Shown: positions 15,646 through 25,056 of the stretch, in pieces
How positions within the stretch are numbered: the stretch's first letter is position 1
How the letters are laid out: each line of letters begins with the position of its first letter
Assembly (NCBI GenBank): GCA_031269465.1
Contig: JAISZB010000010.1
Span: 1-37,268, forward strand
Source of the DNA: Clostridiales bacterium
GTDB taxonomy: Bacteria > Bacillota > Clostridia > Lachnospirales > WQUN01
Direction of reading: 5' to 3'
DNA length: 37,268 nucleotides
Notes under the pieces: generated by a model
Databases searched by the model: none
Told to the model about the DNA's origin: nothing
The model's input: only the letters and a program-made list of their open reading frames with translations
Made by a program: the position numbers and the translations under genes

Positions 15646-16467
15646 TTAATCCTCCGTTAAAATTGACTTAATTGTCAGCCCCACAGCATGTGCCAGCAAC
15701 GGAGGAACTGCGTTGCCAACTTGAGCAAATTGCTGAGACTGCGTTCCTGTAAATACAAAATGATCAGGGAATGACTGAATGCGCGCTGCTTCTCTAACAG
15801 TAAAAGACCTGTCTTGCTCATAATGAAAATACGCACCCCAGTGAGGGTCGCATTTTGTCAGAATTGTTGAAGCCAATCCGTTGGGATCAACTCGTCCGTA
15901 TCGCTTAGTGTGGTCGGATTTTCTAGCGAATTTCATTCCTTCCGGAAGCAATTCATCGGGTATGTCAGTCCAGTTTCCACCAGGCTTGATATACTGAAGC
16001 CGCTTGATATTAATGTCGGCTAAGCGAGGAGCCTCATGGTTGATAACACCAAGTGAACCCTTTCTGACTCGCTTTTGAAAATCGCAAAACGGCTCATGGC
16101 AATAATACTCCTTAATCTTCTCTCCTTGCTCGCCGTTTTTCAGTGGAGGCAAATCGCCTATTGCTTCGTATACAGTCACAAATTTTGGATTAGATTCTGG
16201 CGAGGGAATTTTCAAAAGAGATTGCCCATTAAATGTTGCCATGAAGTTTGGCCTAATGGGCGCGCGATAAATTGGCTCTGGGAATATAGACGCAGGAACA
16301 TTTCTGCCCCGCAATCCAATTATGATTGTCCGCCAACGCATTTGTGGAACTCCATAATAAGCCGCCCCCAAAATACGGACATCCGCGCCGTAACCTAATT
16401 CAGCCAAGGCATTTAGTATAGCATGGAGCGTCTCGCCGTCCTCGAAAGAAACCAAGCCTGGAACATT
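15646..16467 (-). pseudogene. C5 cytosine-specific DNA methyltransferase, C-terminal part
   Basis: This is the second part of the gene whose first part lies at 19904-20280. It resumes exactly within motif IV (NVPGLVSFEDGETL), then shows YYGVPQMRWRTIIIGLRG (the Q-R-R area of motifs VI-VIII), a variable recognition region, and the C-terminal REAARIQSFPDHFVF and QVGNAVPPLLA motifs (IX and X). Joining both parts at the shared 8 bases gives one uninterrupted frame of about 397 residues. On its own, translation could begin at GTG 16473 inside the inserted element, without a visible ribosome binding site. It is unlikely to act alone, because the catalytic Cys is in the other piece. Confidence 0.88.
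16460..16467. repeat. Target-site direct repeat, left of the RIT element
   Basis: GGAACATT here and at 19904-19911 bound the inserted element. On the gene strand it reads AATGTTCC, the codons for the end of ENVP. Confidence 0.8.
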
Positions 16468-16507
16468 ATGCACACAAAACGATTATGAGTAGAGAACGCA
16501 TAAAAAT

Positions 16508-16538
16508 AGAGAAACAAGCCGTTTTAGCCTGTTTCTCT
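16508..16538 (-). terminator. Terminator at the 3' end of the RIT operon
   Basis: AGAGAAACA(A)GC pairs with GC(C)TGTTTCTCT around a short loop. On the minus strand it is followed by ATTTTTA, about 25 bases after the last recombinase stop. It should stop transcription before the methyltransferase tail and the endonuclease gene. Confidence 0.75.
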
Positions 16539-16562
16539 GGACATAATTTTTAATACATTTGG

Positions 16563-17576
16563 TTAACCAAGCGAGTCGAGCCACTCAATTAACCGGTCGT
16601 CGTGTTCCCAGTTTGTGACTTGCGGTAATTCCAACCGTCCGGCTGCTTGCTCCAATACTTCGCGTTTCACCTCGTTTTCGGCTTTCGCGTAAACTTGCGT
16701 CGTAGTAATGTCTGCGTGTCCGAGATGATCTTTGATATAAATCGGATGGACGTTTGTTTGAACCATGTGCATTGCTTTTGTGTGGCGCAAAATATGCGGG
16801 GTAATTTTAAGCGGCATGTCAACGGAAGAATTGCTTGCCTGTCCGGCGTATTTTTGCACAATATAAGTGATTCCGGATCGTGTTAATTTTCTACGGTTAT
16901 TGCCCCAAAACAGAGGCAAATCTCCGTGCAATCGCGGGTTTATCCGATTCTCAGCGAGATATTCTGTCAAAATAGCTACAGATTGTTTCATTAACGGAAC
17001 TGTGCGTATTTTGTCGCCTTTTCCATGAAGGGTTATACAAGCCGGCGCTTCCAAGCGGACATCACGCACTTTCACATCGGTAAGCTCGCTGACCCGTGCG
17101 GCGGTATCGTAAAGAACTGTTAAAATAGCTAAATGTCGTCTGCCTTTACGCGTGTTTGTGTCGGGTTCCGCTAACAGTAACTGTAAATTTGACCCTGTAA
17201 GGTAAACAGCCGGTTTCTCCGGGGTTTCCATTGCCTTGATTTTAATAATTCTCTGGCAATGTTCAATATACTCCGGTTCTTCCACCATAACATAGTCAAA
17301 AAATGCGTGGATTGCTGACAAACGCTGGTTGTAGGTTGAGGTCGATATTTTTCGTTCCTGACGAAGCCAGATCAAATAATCTTCAATGAACCGCTTGTCG
17401 ATTTGTTTGATGGTTATTTTGGCGATTTTAAGTTTCTTTTCATCACGGCAGTATTTCAACAACTGCTTGAATGTGTCACGATATGACTTGATTGTGTTTA
17501 CACTCAGATTGCGTTGTACCGGAAGATGATGCGACAAATACCGTGTCAGCAATGTTCCAAAATCAGATTGCTTCAT
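16563..17576 (-). CDS. ritC: Tyrosine recombinase, third gene of the RIT element
   Basis: The 337-residue integrase has an N-terminal SAM-like DNA-binding domain (about 1-110, LSVNTIKSYRDTFKQLLKYC) and a catalytic domain with Arg in TAARVSELTDV, Lys in LHGKGDKIRTVPL, HILRH, and the GHADITTTQVYAKA block with the Tyr nucleophile. Its start overlaps the end of the second gene by 14 bases. The gene symbol follows the order convention of RIT elements; the division of labour among the three proteins is not known from sequence. Confidence 0.88.
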   Translation of the reverse strand: MKQSDFGTLLTRYLSHHLPVQRNLSVNTIKSYRDTFKQLLKYCRDEKKLKIAKITIKQIDKRFIEDYLIWLRQERKISTSTYNQRLSAIHAFFDYVMVEEPEYIEHCQRIIKIKAMETPEKPAVYLTGSNLQLLLAEPDTNTRKGRRHLAILTVLYDTAARVSELTDVKVRDVRLEAPACITLHGKGDKIRTVPLMKQSVAILTEYLAENRINPRLHGDLPLFWGNNRRKLTRSGITYIVQKYAGQASNSSVDMPLKITPHILRHTKAMHMVQTNVHPIYIKDHLGHADITTTQVYAKAENEVKREVLEQAAGRLELPQVTNWEHDDRLIEWLDSLG

Positions 17577-18534
17577 ATCGCACCCCCGGTTCCGGAATTA
17601 AAGCTCCGAACTTGTCTTCCAACCGCGAAACAATTTCTGGATACATTTGAGAAGTCAGTTGTAAATATTTTTGTGTGCCTTTAATCCCTGAATGCCCTAA
17701 ATATCGCGATAGAACCGGTAGCGCCGCCATCAAGTCTACACCCGACAACGCCCAGTTGTTGAGACAATGAACGGCAAACGTATGTCTCATATCGTGCGGA
17801 CGGGGGCCTATTCCGCGACCACCGCAGGGTATTCCCGCACGATACAGAACATCGCGGAAGAATACATGAACCATCTGGTCTGCATATTTGCTACCGGTTT
17901 TTGGGCTGCGAAAAATATAGTCATCGCCGCTATTCGGCGGAACTTTGTCGAGATAATCTTTCAATGAAACAGCGACTTCATCCGAAAACGGAACGAGCCT
18001 GTTTTTGTGAAATTTTGTGTCCAGCACGATGAGGATATTCTCGTCCATGTTAACATTCTTCAGTTTGAGATTCAAAACTTCTGAGACTCGAAGCCCGCAG
18101 TTAACCAAAATTCTGAATATTACCGGAATTTGCAAGTGTCTGTCCGGGCTTTGACTCTTAAACGGCGTGGCGTCAGCGGCAGATATTATGCGGTTTATCT
18201 CATCATCTGAAAAAATACGCGCTCTGAAATTACGTTTTTCCTTTGGCAATGACTTTGGCGGAATTTTGTATGCCTTGAAGCCTTTTCGTATGGCAAAATC
18301 CAAGAAACAGTTGACCGCCGAAACCTCACGTAAAACAGCGTTGTCGCCCTGATTGAGTCTGCGTTTTGTGTTTTCAAGCACATATTCCTTCGTAAACTCC
18401 AGTTCGCTGTCTTCAGGAAAATTTTGCAGAAACCGGCGTACCGCTCCGTTTGTTGTTTTTCCGACATAACCCAATGCGTTTCGTTCAGCCACAAAATCGT
18501 CAAAAAGCTTGGTGACGGTATATTTTTCAACCAT
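17563..18534 (-). CDS. ritB: Tyrosine recombinase, second gene of the RIT element
   Basis: The protein has 323 residues from ATG 18534, whose ATGGTTGA overlaps the stop of the first gene and which has GGAGAGGCGG just upstream; an in-frame ATG at 18588 would reach deep into that gene and is less likely. The N-terminal core-binding domain covers about 1-110. The catalytic residues are Arg in NCGLRVSEVLNL, Lys in LDTKFHKNRLVPF, HDMRH, GHSGIKGTQKY with the Tyr. All appear present, so the protein looks active. Confidence 0.88.
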   Translation of the reverse strand: MVEKYTVTKLFDDFVAERNALGYVGKTTNGAVRRFLQNFPEDSELEFTKEYVLENTKRRLNQGDNAVLREVSAVNCFLDFAIRKGFKAYKIPPKSLPKEKRNFRARIFSDDEINRIISAADATPFKSQSPDRHLQIPVIFRILVNCGLRVSEVLNLKLKNVNMDENILIVLDTKFHKNRLVPFSDEVAVSLKDYLDKVPPNSGDDYIFRSPKTGSKYADQMVHVFFRDVLYRAGIPCGGRGIGPRPHDMRHTFAVHCLNNWALSGVDLMAALPVLSRYLGHSGIKGTQKYLQLTSQMYPEIVSRLEDKFGALIPEPGVRYEAI

Positions 18535-19762
18535 TTTGCACCGCCTCTCCGCAATAAGACAACGAACATTCTCGCAAAGACGGCACATCTGTCTTTGTGT
18601 AAGCGAGCGTGGTTACAGGGTTATCGTGTCCGAGTGCGTTTTGAATTATTGTAAGCGGCGTTCGGCTTGAAAGCAGATAACTCGCAAGAGTATGACGCAA
18701 AGAATGCATCGCCTTACGTTCCTTAACTTCAAGACCGGCACGACTCATATATTTTTTGAGTTGGCAGGACGGTCCGCTTGACGACTTAAATTCTCCATAC
18801 GGCGCAATGTGCTGCACAAAAATGTTTTTGCTTTCTGTTTCTATCCTGCCATTTTTGAGGTAGTCAACAAGCGCGTCCATAACCACCGGAAGAATCGGTA
18901 AAACATTTACTTTTCCGGTTTTCTGCTGAGTGTATGTGATAAGTTTACGATGCCAATCACAGTTTTCAAACTTTAGGTTACAAATGTCCCCCACACGCAT
19001 ACCGAGCATAGTCGCAAGTAAAATCATCGCGTAATCGCGCTTGCCGACTCCGCCGGTGCGGTCGATGGATGACAGTAACGTTTGAAGTTCCTCAGTTGTC
19101 CATGTTTCCGGGATGCTTTCCTCGGCATACAACTTTGGTTTCGGAACAGCGGGGGACAAATCGGTTGAAAGGATTCCGATCTCGTACAGATGCTGTAAAA
19201 AACATCGTAGCGCACTGACATAAATATTGATTGTAACGCGGGAAAGACCTGCCAAAGTTACCATGAAATCTGATATATCCGCCGACGTTAATTCCTCTAT
19301 AGGAACGCCTCTGCCATGTAGGAAAACGAAGAACTCTCGCAATTTCAGTCTTTTGACCTTGCGTGTTCCGGCTGAATTACCGTCTCTTTTGCATTTTTCC
19401 ATATAGTTTTCCAGCATTTCATCATAAACGCTGGGCATTCTGTAATCCCGGTGGTGGTTTCGTCTCGCGTAACCGAACTGATAAACGTCGTCCAAAAGCC
19501 TTAATGTGCAACGCGCATCAAGTTGTTTTTGGGTTAATTCCCGTTTTAAGTCCGTAACGTCCACATCGAATTGTGCCAGCAAATAGTTTATTGCGATATG
19601 TTCGTCGTATATCGCGATATTATTCGTCTCACAATATGCAGAAAACTCGCGAAATCCTTTGCAATATTTGCTGTGTGCCGAATCCGCAAACTGCAACCGA
19701 TAAAGATCTATCAACCCCTTGTCGATTAAATCCGTAATTGTAATACCTGTGAGTTTAGCCAT
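18527..19762 (-). CDS. ritA: Tyrosine recombinase, first gene of the RIT element
   Basis: The 411-residue protein is the longest of the trio, as usual for the first gene, because of an extra N-terminal region (about 1-110) before the SAM-like domain. The catalytic residues are Arg in GMRVGDICNL, Lys in TQQKTGKVNVLP, HSLRH, GHDNPVTTLAYTKTD with the Tyr. The start ATG 19762 has GGAGG eight bases before it. Upstream, between 19763 and 19903, are the right element end and the probable promoter. Confidence 0.88.
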   Translation of the reverse strand: MAKLTGITITDLIDKGLIDLYRLQFADSAHSKYCKGFREFSAYCETNNIAIYDEHIAINYLLAQFDVDVTDLKRELTQKQLDARCTLRLLDDVYQFGYARRNHHRDYRMPSVYDEMLENYMEKCKRDGNSAGTRKVKRLKLREFFVFLHGRGVPIEELTSADISDFMVTLAGLSRVTINIYVSALRCFLQHLYEIGILSTDLSPAVPKPKLYAEESIPETWTTEELQTLLSSIDRTGGVGKRDYAMILLATMLGMRVGDICNLKFENCDWHRKLITYTQQKTGKVNVLPILPVVMDALVDYLKNGRIETESKNIFVQHIAPYGEFKSSSGPSCQLKKYMSRAGLEVKERKAMHSLRHTLASYLLSSRTPLTIIQNALGHDNPVTTLAYTKTDVPSLRECSLSYCGEAVQNG

Positions 19763-19903
19763 AATCTACCTCCATTCATAAAGAAGTGTTGACAGATTAT
19801 GCACAGTTTATACACCAGAAATACGAGAAATTAAGCGCTGCCGAAAAAATATGCGCATAATTACTTACAGCTCATAACGTGCCTTATGCGTTGAAGTGCA
19901 TAA

Positions 19904-19911
19904 GGAACATT
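19904..19911. repeat. Target-site direct repeat, right of the RIT element
   Basis: GGAACATT, identical to 16460-16467. Confidence 0.8.
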
Positions 19912-20280
19912 TTCAATCACCACTGCCCTTGGTGCAAAAGCGTCCACAAATCTAAGGTATTCCTTAAACAGATGGTTGCGATCGTCAAGCATAGTCCTAA
20001 CCGGGGCGTTGATTGAAAACCCCTGGCATGGAGGGCCTCCGGCGATGAGATCGAGCTCTTCGCGCTCAATATGCAATTCTTTTCGCATCTGCTTTGGATC
20101 GATTGCTTTTATATCTGAGATCTTAACTTTCGTGGACGAATGGTTTTTCTTGTATGTTTGGGCGTACTCCGGAATGATTTCATTCGCAAACAACCCACGG
20201 AAGCCTGCTTCTGCCAAACCTTCGGACAAACCGCCCGCGCCGGCAAATAGATCCACGAACTTCAAGTCTTTGTTTGACAT
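19904..20280 (-). pseudogene. C5 cytosine-specific DNA methyltransferase, N-terminal part
   Basis: It begins MSNKDLKFVDLFAGAGGLSEGL (motif I, SAM binding) and contains the catalytic PCQ motif GGPPCQGFS (Cys85) and VVIENVP (motif IV, residues 120-126), where the RIT element interrupts it. Reading continues into the element for 13 more codons (YALQRIRHVMSCK) to a stop at 19861, so a 139-residue truncated protein with SAM and catalytic motifs but no recognition domain could be made. The ATG has GAAAGGAG before it. Some C5 methyltransferases work as two chains, but they split in the variable region, not inside motif IV. Confidence 0.88.
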
Positions 20281-20317
20281 CAGCTGCTCCTTTCTCTGGA
20301 CTTACCGAGGTTATACC

Positions 20318-20400
20318 GACGTGCAGTCAAAGCGCCGATTTTGGAGATTGATTATCCATTGAAGAGTTGTGCATTCAATCTCCAAAATCGGTATATGTAT
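20318..20400. repeat. Palindrome related to the MITE-like family, upstream of the methyltransferase
   Basis: CCGATTTTGGAGATTGATTATCCATTG and GCATTCAATCTCCAAAATCGG form a long hairpin with the family's GGAG.TTGATTATCCATTG pattern but different arm bases. Outside it are GTGCAGTCAAAG and TATATGTATATGC. It lies between the restriction-modification unit and the next gene. Confidence 0.6.
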
Positions 20401-20508
20401 ATGCTTCAGTATATTTAGGATGTCGTTTAATCAACGCTTACGAATCTGAATTCACTGTAGCACAAGATATAGCGCTTTGCAACAGATAAATCCTAATTAC
20501 ACACTAAG

Positions 20509-20649
20509 GTGTGTACATCTTGCCTCAAACTGGAAGAATTAATCGCGGATAAAATACCGCAAACACCAATACGCGACTCCATGCATTTGCTTGGCAGCGC
20601 ATATTCTGGCAACAAACGCAAAGAGGCTATGCAAGATAACATTGCATAG
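20509..20649 (+). other. Possible C-terminal remnant of an unidentified gene
   Basis: A 46-codon open run from GTG 20509 (VCTSCLKLEELIADKIPQ...SAYSGNKRKEAMQDNIA) has protein-like composition and ends at TAG, but has no ribosome binding site and no recognised family. A perfect TACACAC-TAAG-GTGTGTA palindrome covers 20498-20515. The rest of 20401-20748 shows no gene. Confidence 0.25.
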
Positions 20650-20748
20650 CCCATTACTTCGTAAATGAATCGCCATTGAATCAAGAAAGAATTATTAGAC
20701 TATCCCTACACTCTATTGCGCCGCTTCCAAACAAAGCCTATCCTGCAC

Positions 20749-22701
20749 TTAAATCGCTCTTGCAACCTCAGCCGCCTCCGCAATGGCGTTCAATGCTCTT
20801 CTGGCTTTCACCGCGTCACCCAAAACGAAGAAGGGAATGCCCAACTCTTTCGCGGCATTCTCAATCCCGCTGTAATCCCTCGAAGCTGCGCTTATGGCGA
20901 TGACGGCATTCTTGCATGGAAGCGACGTGATTTCCCCGCCCTTTTCAAGAAGAACCTCTCCGTCCCTGATCTCTTTGCACTTGGCGCCTGTGACAGTCTC
21001 TATTCCAGCCATGGCCATGCTTTCTAGCACCGAGACCCTGCGAAGCATTCCGAGATCTTTTCCGACAGCATCCAGCATCTCCACAACAGTAACCTTCCCC
21101 GAGCCTTTCTCAGCCAGGAATTCAGCCACTTCGAGACCCACTAGCCCGCCGCCTATGACAGCCGTGTCTCCTTCCGGAAGCTTCTTTCCCTCAAGCACAT
21201 CATCATACATGAAAACCGAGGGAAGATTGAGGCCTGGAAAGCTTGGCTTGATGGGCTGCGCGCCTGTGGCTATGATTATAGCGTCTGGACAGGCGCCAAG
21301 AATGGCTTCCCTTGTAACCTTGGAGTTCAACCTGATGTCAATTCCCAAGGATTTTGCCTGATATCCCCTGGAAATGGCGGCTTCACGCATCTCCCACTTC
21401 CTGGGGGCGATGCCAGCCAGAAGGAACTGCCCGCCCAATTGGCTGGACTCTTCGAAAAGGATTGGCTCATGGCCCCTTAGCTTCAGGGCGATTGCGGCCT
21501 CCAATCCAGCCATGCCTCCGCCAGCGACAAGAACCCTTTTGGGGGAAGCAGCCGCTTTGAGGGTGTATGCCTCTTCCCTTCCCACAGCTGGGTTCCTGAG
21601 GCAGGTTATTTTTTTTGTTTGGGGGTTCACAATTCCATCATAGCAACCCTGGTTGCAGCCTATGCAACGCACAATGGAGCCGTCATCTCCTGCAAGCGCC
21701 TTGTTGCAGAATTCGGGATCCGCTATCTGGCCCCTGCCAATGACAACAAGATCCGCCTTTCCTGCAGCCAGGATCTCCTCCGCTTGGTCTGGGGAATTGA
21801 TTCTGCCCACGCCTATTGTAGGCATTCCTGTCTCGCTCTTTATCCTTGCGGCGTTTTCTATGTTGAAGCCCCTGGGAAGGTCTATTGGGGGAACTTCCAG
21901 CTTCATGTCGAAATTGCCCGCTCCTATCGGAAACTTGTTGCCCCTGGACACATCCAGGACATCAACTCCCGCATTGCGTGCCATCTTGCAGAACTCCACT
22001 ATATCTTCAATGGTCAGGCCGTTCTCCACATAGTCGTCCTTGGACACTGTGCGCATTAGCAAAGGCATGTCCGCAGGGATGCTCGCCCTTATGGAAGATA
22101 TGCACTCAAGCAGGTACCGGGCGCGGTTCTCCAAGGATCCCCCATATTCGTCAGTTCTCTGGTTCATAGCCCTGCTAAGGAAGCTGTGCGGCGAATACCC
22201 ATGCCCAGCATGGAACTCCACGCAGTCAAAGCCTGACTCCACAGCCCTTCTTGCGGCTATGCCATAGCTTTCAACAACCTCATGGATCACTTCTTTGGAA
22301 ACGCCAGCGAATGGCATTCCCTATGCGTTGATGTCGCTGGGGATGACGCATAGGGAGTTCGGATCAGCTAAACCAGCTGACGGTCCGCCCTGCCATAGCT
22401 GAAGGCAAGCCTTGCCTCCAGCGCAGTGAATGGCCTTGGTCAGCTCCTTGAATCCAGGAATGAATTCATCATCCCATATCTGAAGCAGCAGATCCCTGGG
22501 CGCAGATGGGCCGTGAACAGAGCAGGCCTCGGTTATGTTCAAGCCGCATCCGCCTTTGACCCTTGCAACATGGTAGTCTATCAAAACTTTGGTGACATGC
22601 CCCATGTCCGTGAAGCCTGTTCCCATGGCCGGAAACACAATCCTGTTTTTGAGCTCCAAGCCGTTCAGCTTTATCGGCTCAAACAAATGCGGGTATTTCA
22701 T
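20749..22701 (-). pseudogene. Old Yellow Enzyme/FadH-type iron-sulfur flavoprotein reductase with an in-frame TAG
   Basis: From ATG 22701 (GGGAGG nine bases before) one frame of 651 codons runs to TAA 20749, broken only by TAG at codon 127 (22321-22323), between PSDINA and GMPFAGVSKEV. The order matches 2,4-dienoyl-CoA/enoate reductases: an N-terminal FMN TIM barrel with FDCVEFHAGHGY, a 4Fe-4S site CIGCNQGCYDG...CLRNP, an FAD motif VLVAGGGMAGLEAAIAL and an NAD(P) motif VIGGGLVGLEVAEFL. These enzymes reduce activated C=C bonds. The full family length (about 650) is kept and no other lesion is visible, so the stop is recent, suppressed or a sequencing error. A downstream ATG 22317 would give a barrel lacking its first strands. 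Confidence 0.85.
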
Positions 22702-23043
22702 AAGCGCAAACCTCCCATGCGGAAATAATTGCATATGCCAACCCCTGTGGCTAGAACTTGGCGAACTGCCTAGCTTGATTATAGACGTTTTTAGCGTTCA
22801 TGGCTTTATGCGAAAGGCAAAAATTGAAGGATTGATATTGTATGATCGCACAAATGAAAAGGGCGGTTTTGGCGCAATGGGATGCATAATCGCCAAATGT
22901 ATGAAATGCAGAAGCAATCCAAACTTGCAGGCTATGCGGAATTATAGTAAAATAAATGGAGACGGATCTGTTGATGGGATTTTTTGCATAGAGTTGCATC
23001 CAATCAGCAAAACGGAGTTAAAGCTGAAACAGGGGGTTCTGCC
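22702..23043. promoter_or_regulatory. Divergent intergenic region between reductase and PucR-type regulator
   Basis: It holds promoter-like boxes for the plus strand (TTGGCG and TATAGA, spacer 16, about 22772-22799) and a spaced TGCCAA...TTGGCG inverted pair near 22737-22778 that could be an operator. A lone GCTTGATTAT fragment of the repeat family is embedded there. No further gene is supported. Confidence 0.35.
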
Positions 23044-24576
23044 ATGGGGATTTCCTTTGCCAGTGTGATGGAGTGCATACCTGAAAGAGCTGTCCTGAGA
23101 GCGGTTTTAAAAGAGAACTTCATGTATTCAGGAGTAAAGCTCATTTACGCCGGCCACGCAGATTGCCCTGAAGGAAGCATCTGCGTGGGGAGATCCGCAA
23201 ACCTGCCTCCTGCCCACATCAAAGGCAAAAATGTCGGGCTTGTTGTTGTAAACGACAGCGGCGCGGATTACGAGGGCATTGAGCGTCTGGAGCTAGATGA
23301 ATCGGTTGATCTCTTCTCCTTGTACGATGAGCTTAAGGAGCTTTGGTGCTGCTGCAAAATAGGGGGGCTGGTTGAGGCGTTTCACGGCATTTCCCCAGGC
23401 ATGGGCCTAAGCGCAATCGTGTCCCATGCGTCTGGTCTCTTGGGGAATCCCGTAATAGTGGTTAACTCCAAGTACCAGTTGATTGGTTCCTGTTGCATGG
23501 AGCCGATTGACGAGCCGGATATCGCTTTCATGCTTGAAAACGGCTGGATATCTCCGATAGAGCTAAACGAGTTGCTTGACAGCGAGCTTGCTCGGAGAAT
23601 TTCAGAGAGCCAAATGCCGGTCATTGTTGAGCCTGGGCAACGACGATACAGAAAACGCCTGCTTGGAATGATCCGCAAGTCGGGAAAGCCGCAAGCTGTG
23701 CTGATGGTATTGGAGTTTAACCGGCCTTTATCTCCTTCTGATCGCAGCATCGTCAATTCAGCTTGTGAAATGATAGCGCAGGTTCTGGAAAAAAGCAGTT
23801 CTGCCTGCCAAGCCCCAAGCTTTATCCAAAACCATGAAAGCCGGCTGATTTCTTTGCTGGAAAAGGGCGAGGCGGAAGACCCTTATTGGATTCCTGGATT
23901 TCTTTCATACATGCGCTGGAATGGCGGAATTAATCTGAGGGTGTGCACAATCATTAATGCTTCTGGTTTTTACGAGAACCCAGAGACAAGCCAGATCCGC
24001 TCATCCTTGCTCAAGTCTTTCAATTGCTGCCTTTTCCTCTATGAAAGAAGCCTTGTAATGATTACACCTGAAGAAACAGAGCTTGCTCAATTCGCGCACC
24101 GGCATGGCTTGGCCGCTGGCGTGAGCAACCGATTCACCGACTTGCGCGCTCTAAAGCCCCATTACCTTCAAGCGCAAAGCGCATTGCGCATTGGCATGCT
24201 GCTCAATGGACTTCAAGAAGTTCACAGGTATTCGCATTGCTGGGCCTATGATCTAGCCCAAAGGGCAAAGCTGCCCCTTGAAAACATGGATGAGGGCGCC
24301 CTTGCCCTGCTTGAGGCGCACGATCTCAGGTACGGAACGGATTATATAAGAACACTGCAGGCTTTCTTGAGTTGCGCATGCAACAAGACACGTGTTGCGC
24401 AAGAGCTTTTTGTGCACAGGAACACCGTTTTGTACGGGCTTGCAAAGATCGAGGCGATCATTGGCGCAGATCTCAATGATGGCAATGAATGCCTCATGCT
24501 GCACTTCGCCCTCAAAGCGAGAGAACTTCTTCGGCTTGGGGAATTGGGGCATCCCCTTGCAGAAGCGGATGGCTAA
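23044..24576 (+). CDS. PucR/CdaR-family transcriptional regulator
   Basis: The protein has 510 residues from ATG 23044, seven bases after GGGGG; the in-frame ATG 22984 lacks a site. The N-terminal part (about 1-130) resembles a PucR-type sensor region, the middle (about 150-300) a GGDEF-like/GAF-like domain with VIVVNSKYQLIGSCC, and the C-terminus carries the PucR helix-turn-helix: LQAFLSCACNKTRVAQEL, VHRNTVLYGLAKIEAIIGADL. The family regulates catabolic genes in response to small molecules. Divergence from the reductase gene suggests that it controls that gene. The ligand is not predictable. Confidence 0.82.
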   Translation: MGISFASVMECIPERAVLRAVLKENFMYSGVKLIYAGHADCPEGSICVGRSANLPPAHIKGKNVGLVVVNDSGADYEGIERLELDESVDLFSLYDELKELWCCCKIGGLVEAFHGISPGMGLSAIVSHASGLLGNPVIVVNSKYQLIGSCCMEPIDEPDIAFMLENGWISPIELNELLDSELARRISESQMPVIVEPGQRRYRKRLLGMIRKSGKPQAVLMVLEFNRPLSPSDRSIVNSACEMIAQVLEKSSSACQAPSFIQNHESRLISLLEKGEAEDPYWIPGFLSYMRWNGGINLRVCTIINASGFYENPETSQIRSSLLKSFNCCLFLYERSLVMITPEETELAQFAHRHGLAAGVSNRFTDLRALKPHYLQAQSALRIGMLLNGLQEVHRYSHCWAYDLAQRAKLPLENMDEGALALLEAHDLRYGTDYIRTLQAFLSCACNKTRVAQELFVHRNTVLYGLAKIEAIIGADLNDGNECLMLHFALKARELLRLGELGHPLAEADG

Positions 24577-24705
24577 TCTCCTCTGAGCTTGCCTATCTCC
24601 CTCTGCGGCAACCATTCAATGCACCCTTTAAGCCAGATCCCATCCAAAGCCAAATGGGCAAAGCTGCGCCAATAAACCCATGTTGCATGCAAGCAAGCCA
24701 AACTG

Positions 24706-24747
24706 AGCAAAGCCTTCCGCCTGTGGCGGAAGGCTTTGCTGGATTTT
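24706..24747 (+). terminator. Strong terminator downstream of the PucR-type gene
   Basis: AGCAAAGCCTTCCGCC and GGCGGAAGGCTTTGCT form a perfect 16-bp stem with a three-base loop, followed by GGATTTT. Bases 24748-25056 hold no recognisable gene. Confidence 0.85.
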
Positions 24748-25056
24748 AAACGGAATTGGCGCTATCAATATCGCTTTATCCTATCATGACGAAAGCTGAC
24801 TTTGAGCATCCATTGGAGCGCTGTTGCGAACATCTGGCGAATGAGTCTCGTTCAATGGGATTCAAACATCATTGCAATTTGAAAACAGAGTTCGTGAAGT
24901 GAGAGCAACTTTGCAATAGACGATGGCGCCTTTTCAATTGATTTTTCCCCTCGCCCACTTTCCTAATATTGGAATACACGAGTTCTGGATAGAGGGGAAG
25001 TTCACTTTAAACAATACTTGGCATGGTGCAACCAATAGTGTATTGGAAATGCAATT

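Larger units (their letters stand above)
16468..19903 (-). mobile_element. RIT (recombinase-in-trio) element of 3436 bp inserted in a methyltransferase gene
   Basis: Three tyrosine recombinase genes overlap head to tail, which is the defining arrangement of RIT elements. Ends: read inward from the right the element begins TTATGCACTTCAACG...ACGTTATGAG; from the left ATGCACACAAAACGATTATGAG. The shared TTATGCAC and ACG(A)TTATGAG blocks are short terminal inverted repeats, and further ATGCGCAT and GTGCATAA motifs lie inside the right end. An 8-bp direct repeat flanks it, and removal rebuilds the host gene exactly. It carries no cargo gene. The two bases TT at the left border can be assigned to repeat or element. 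Confidence 0.87.

Noticed and set aside
20749-22267. Plus-strand frames opposite the reductase gene
   Set aside because: They are antisense shadows of the flavoprotein, whose cofactor motifs are clear on the minus strand.
22321-22323. Pyrrolysine at the in-frame TAG
   Set aside because: Several genes in the window end in TAG (13312, 14167, 32914, 33938, 34895), no pyl genes are visible, and FadH-type enzymes are not known to need it; kept only as a check.
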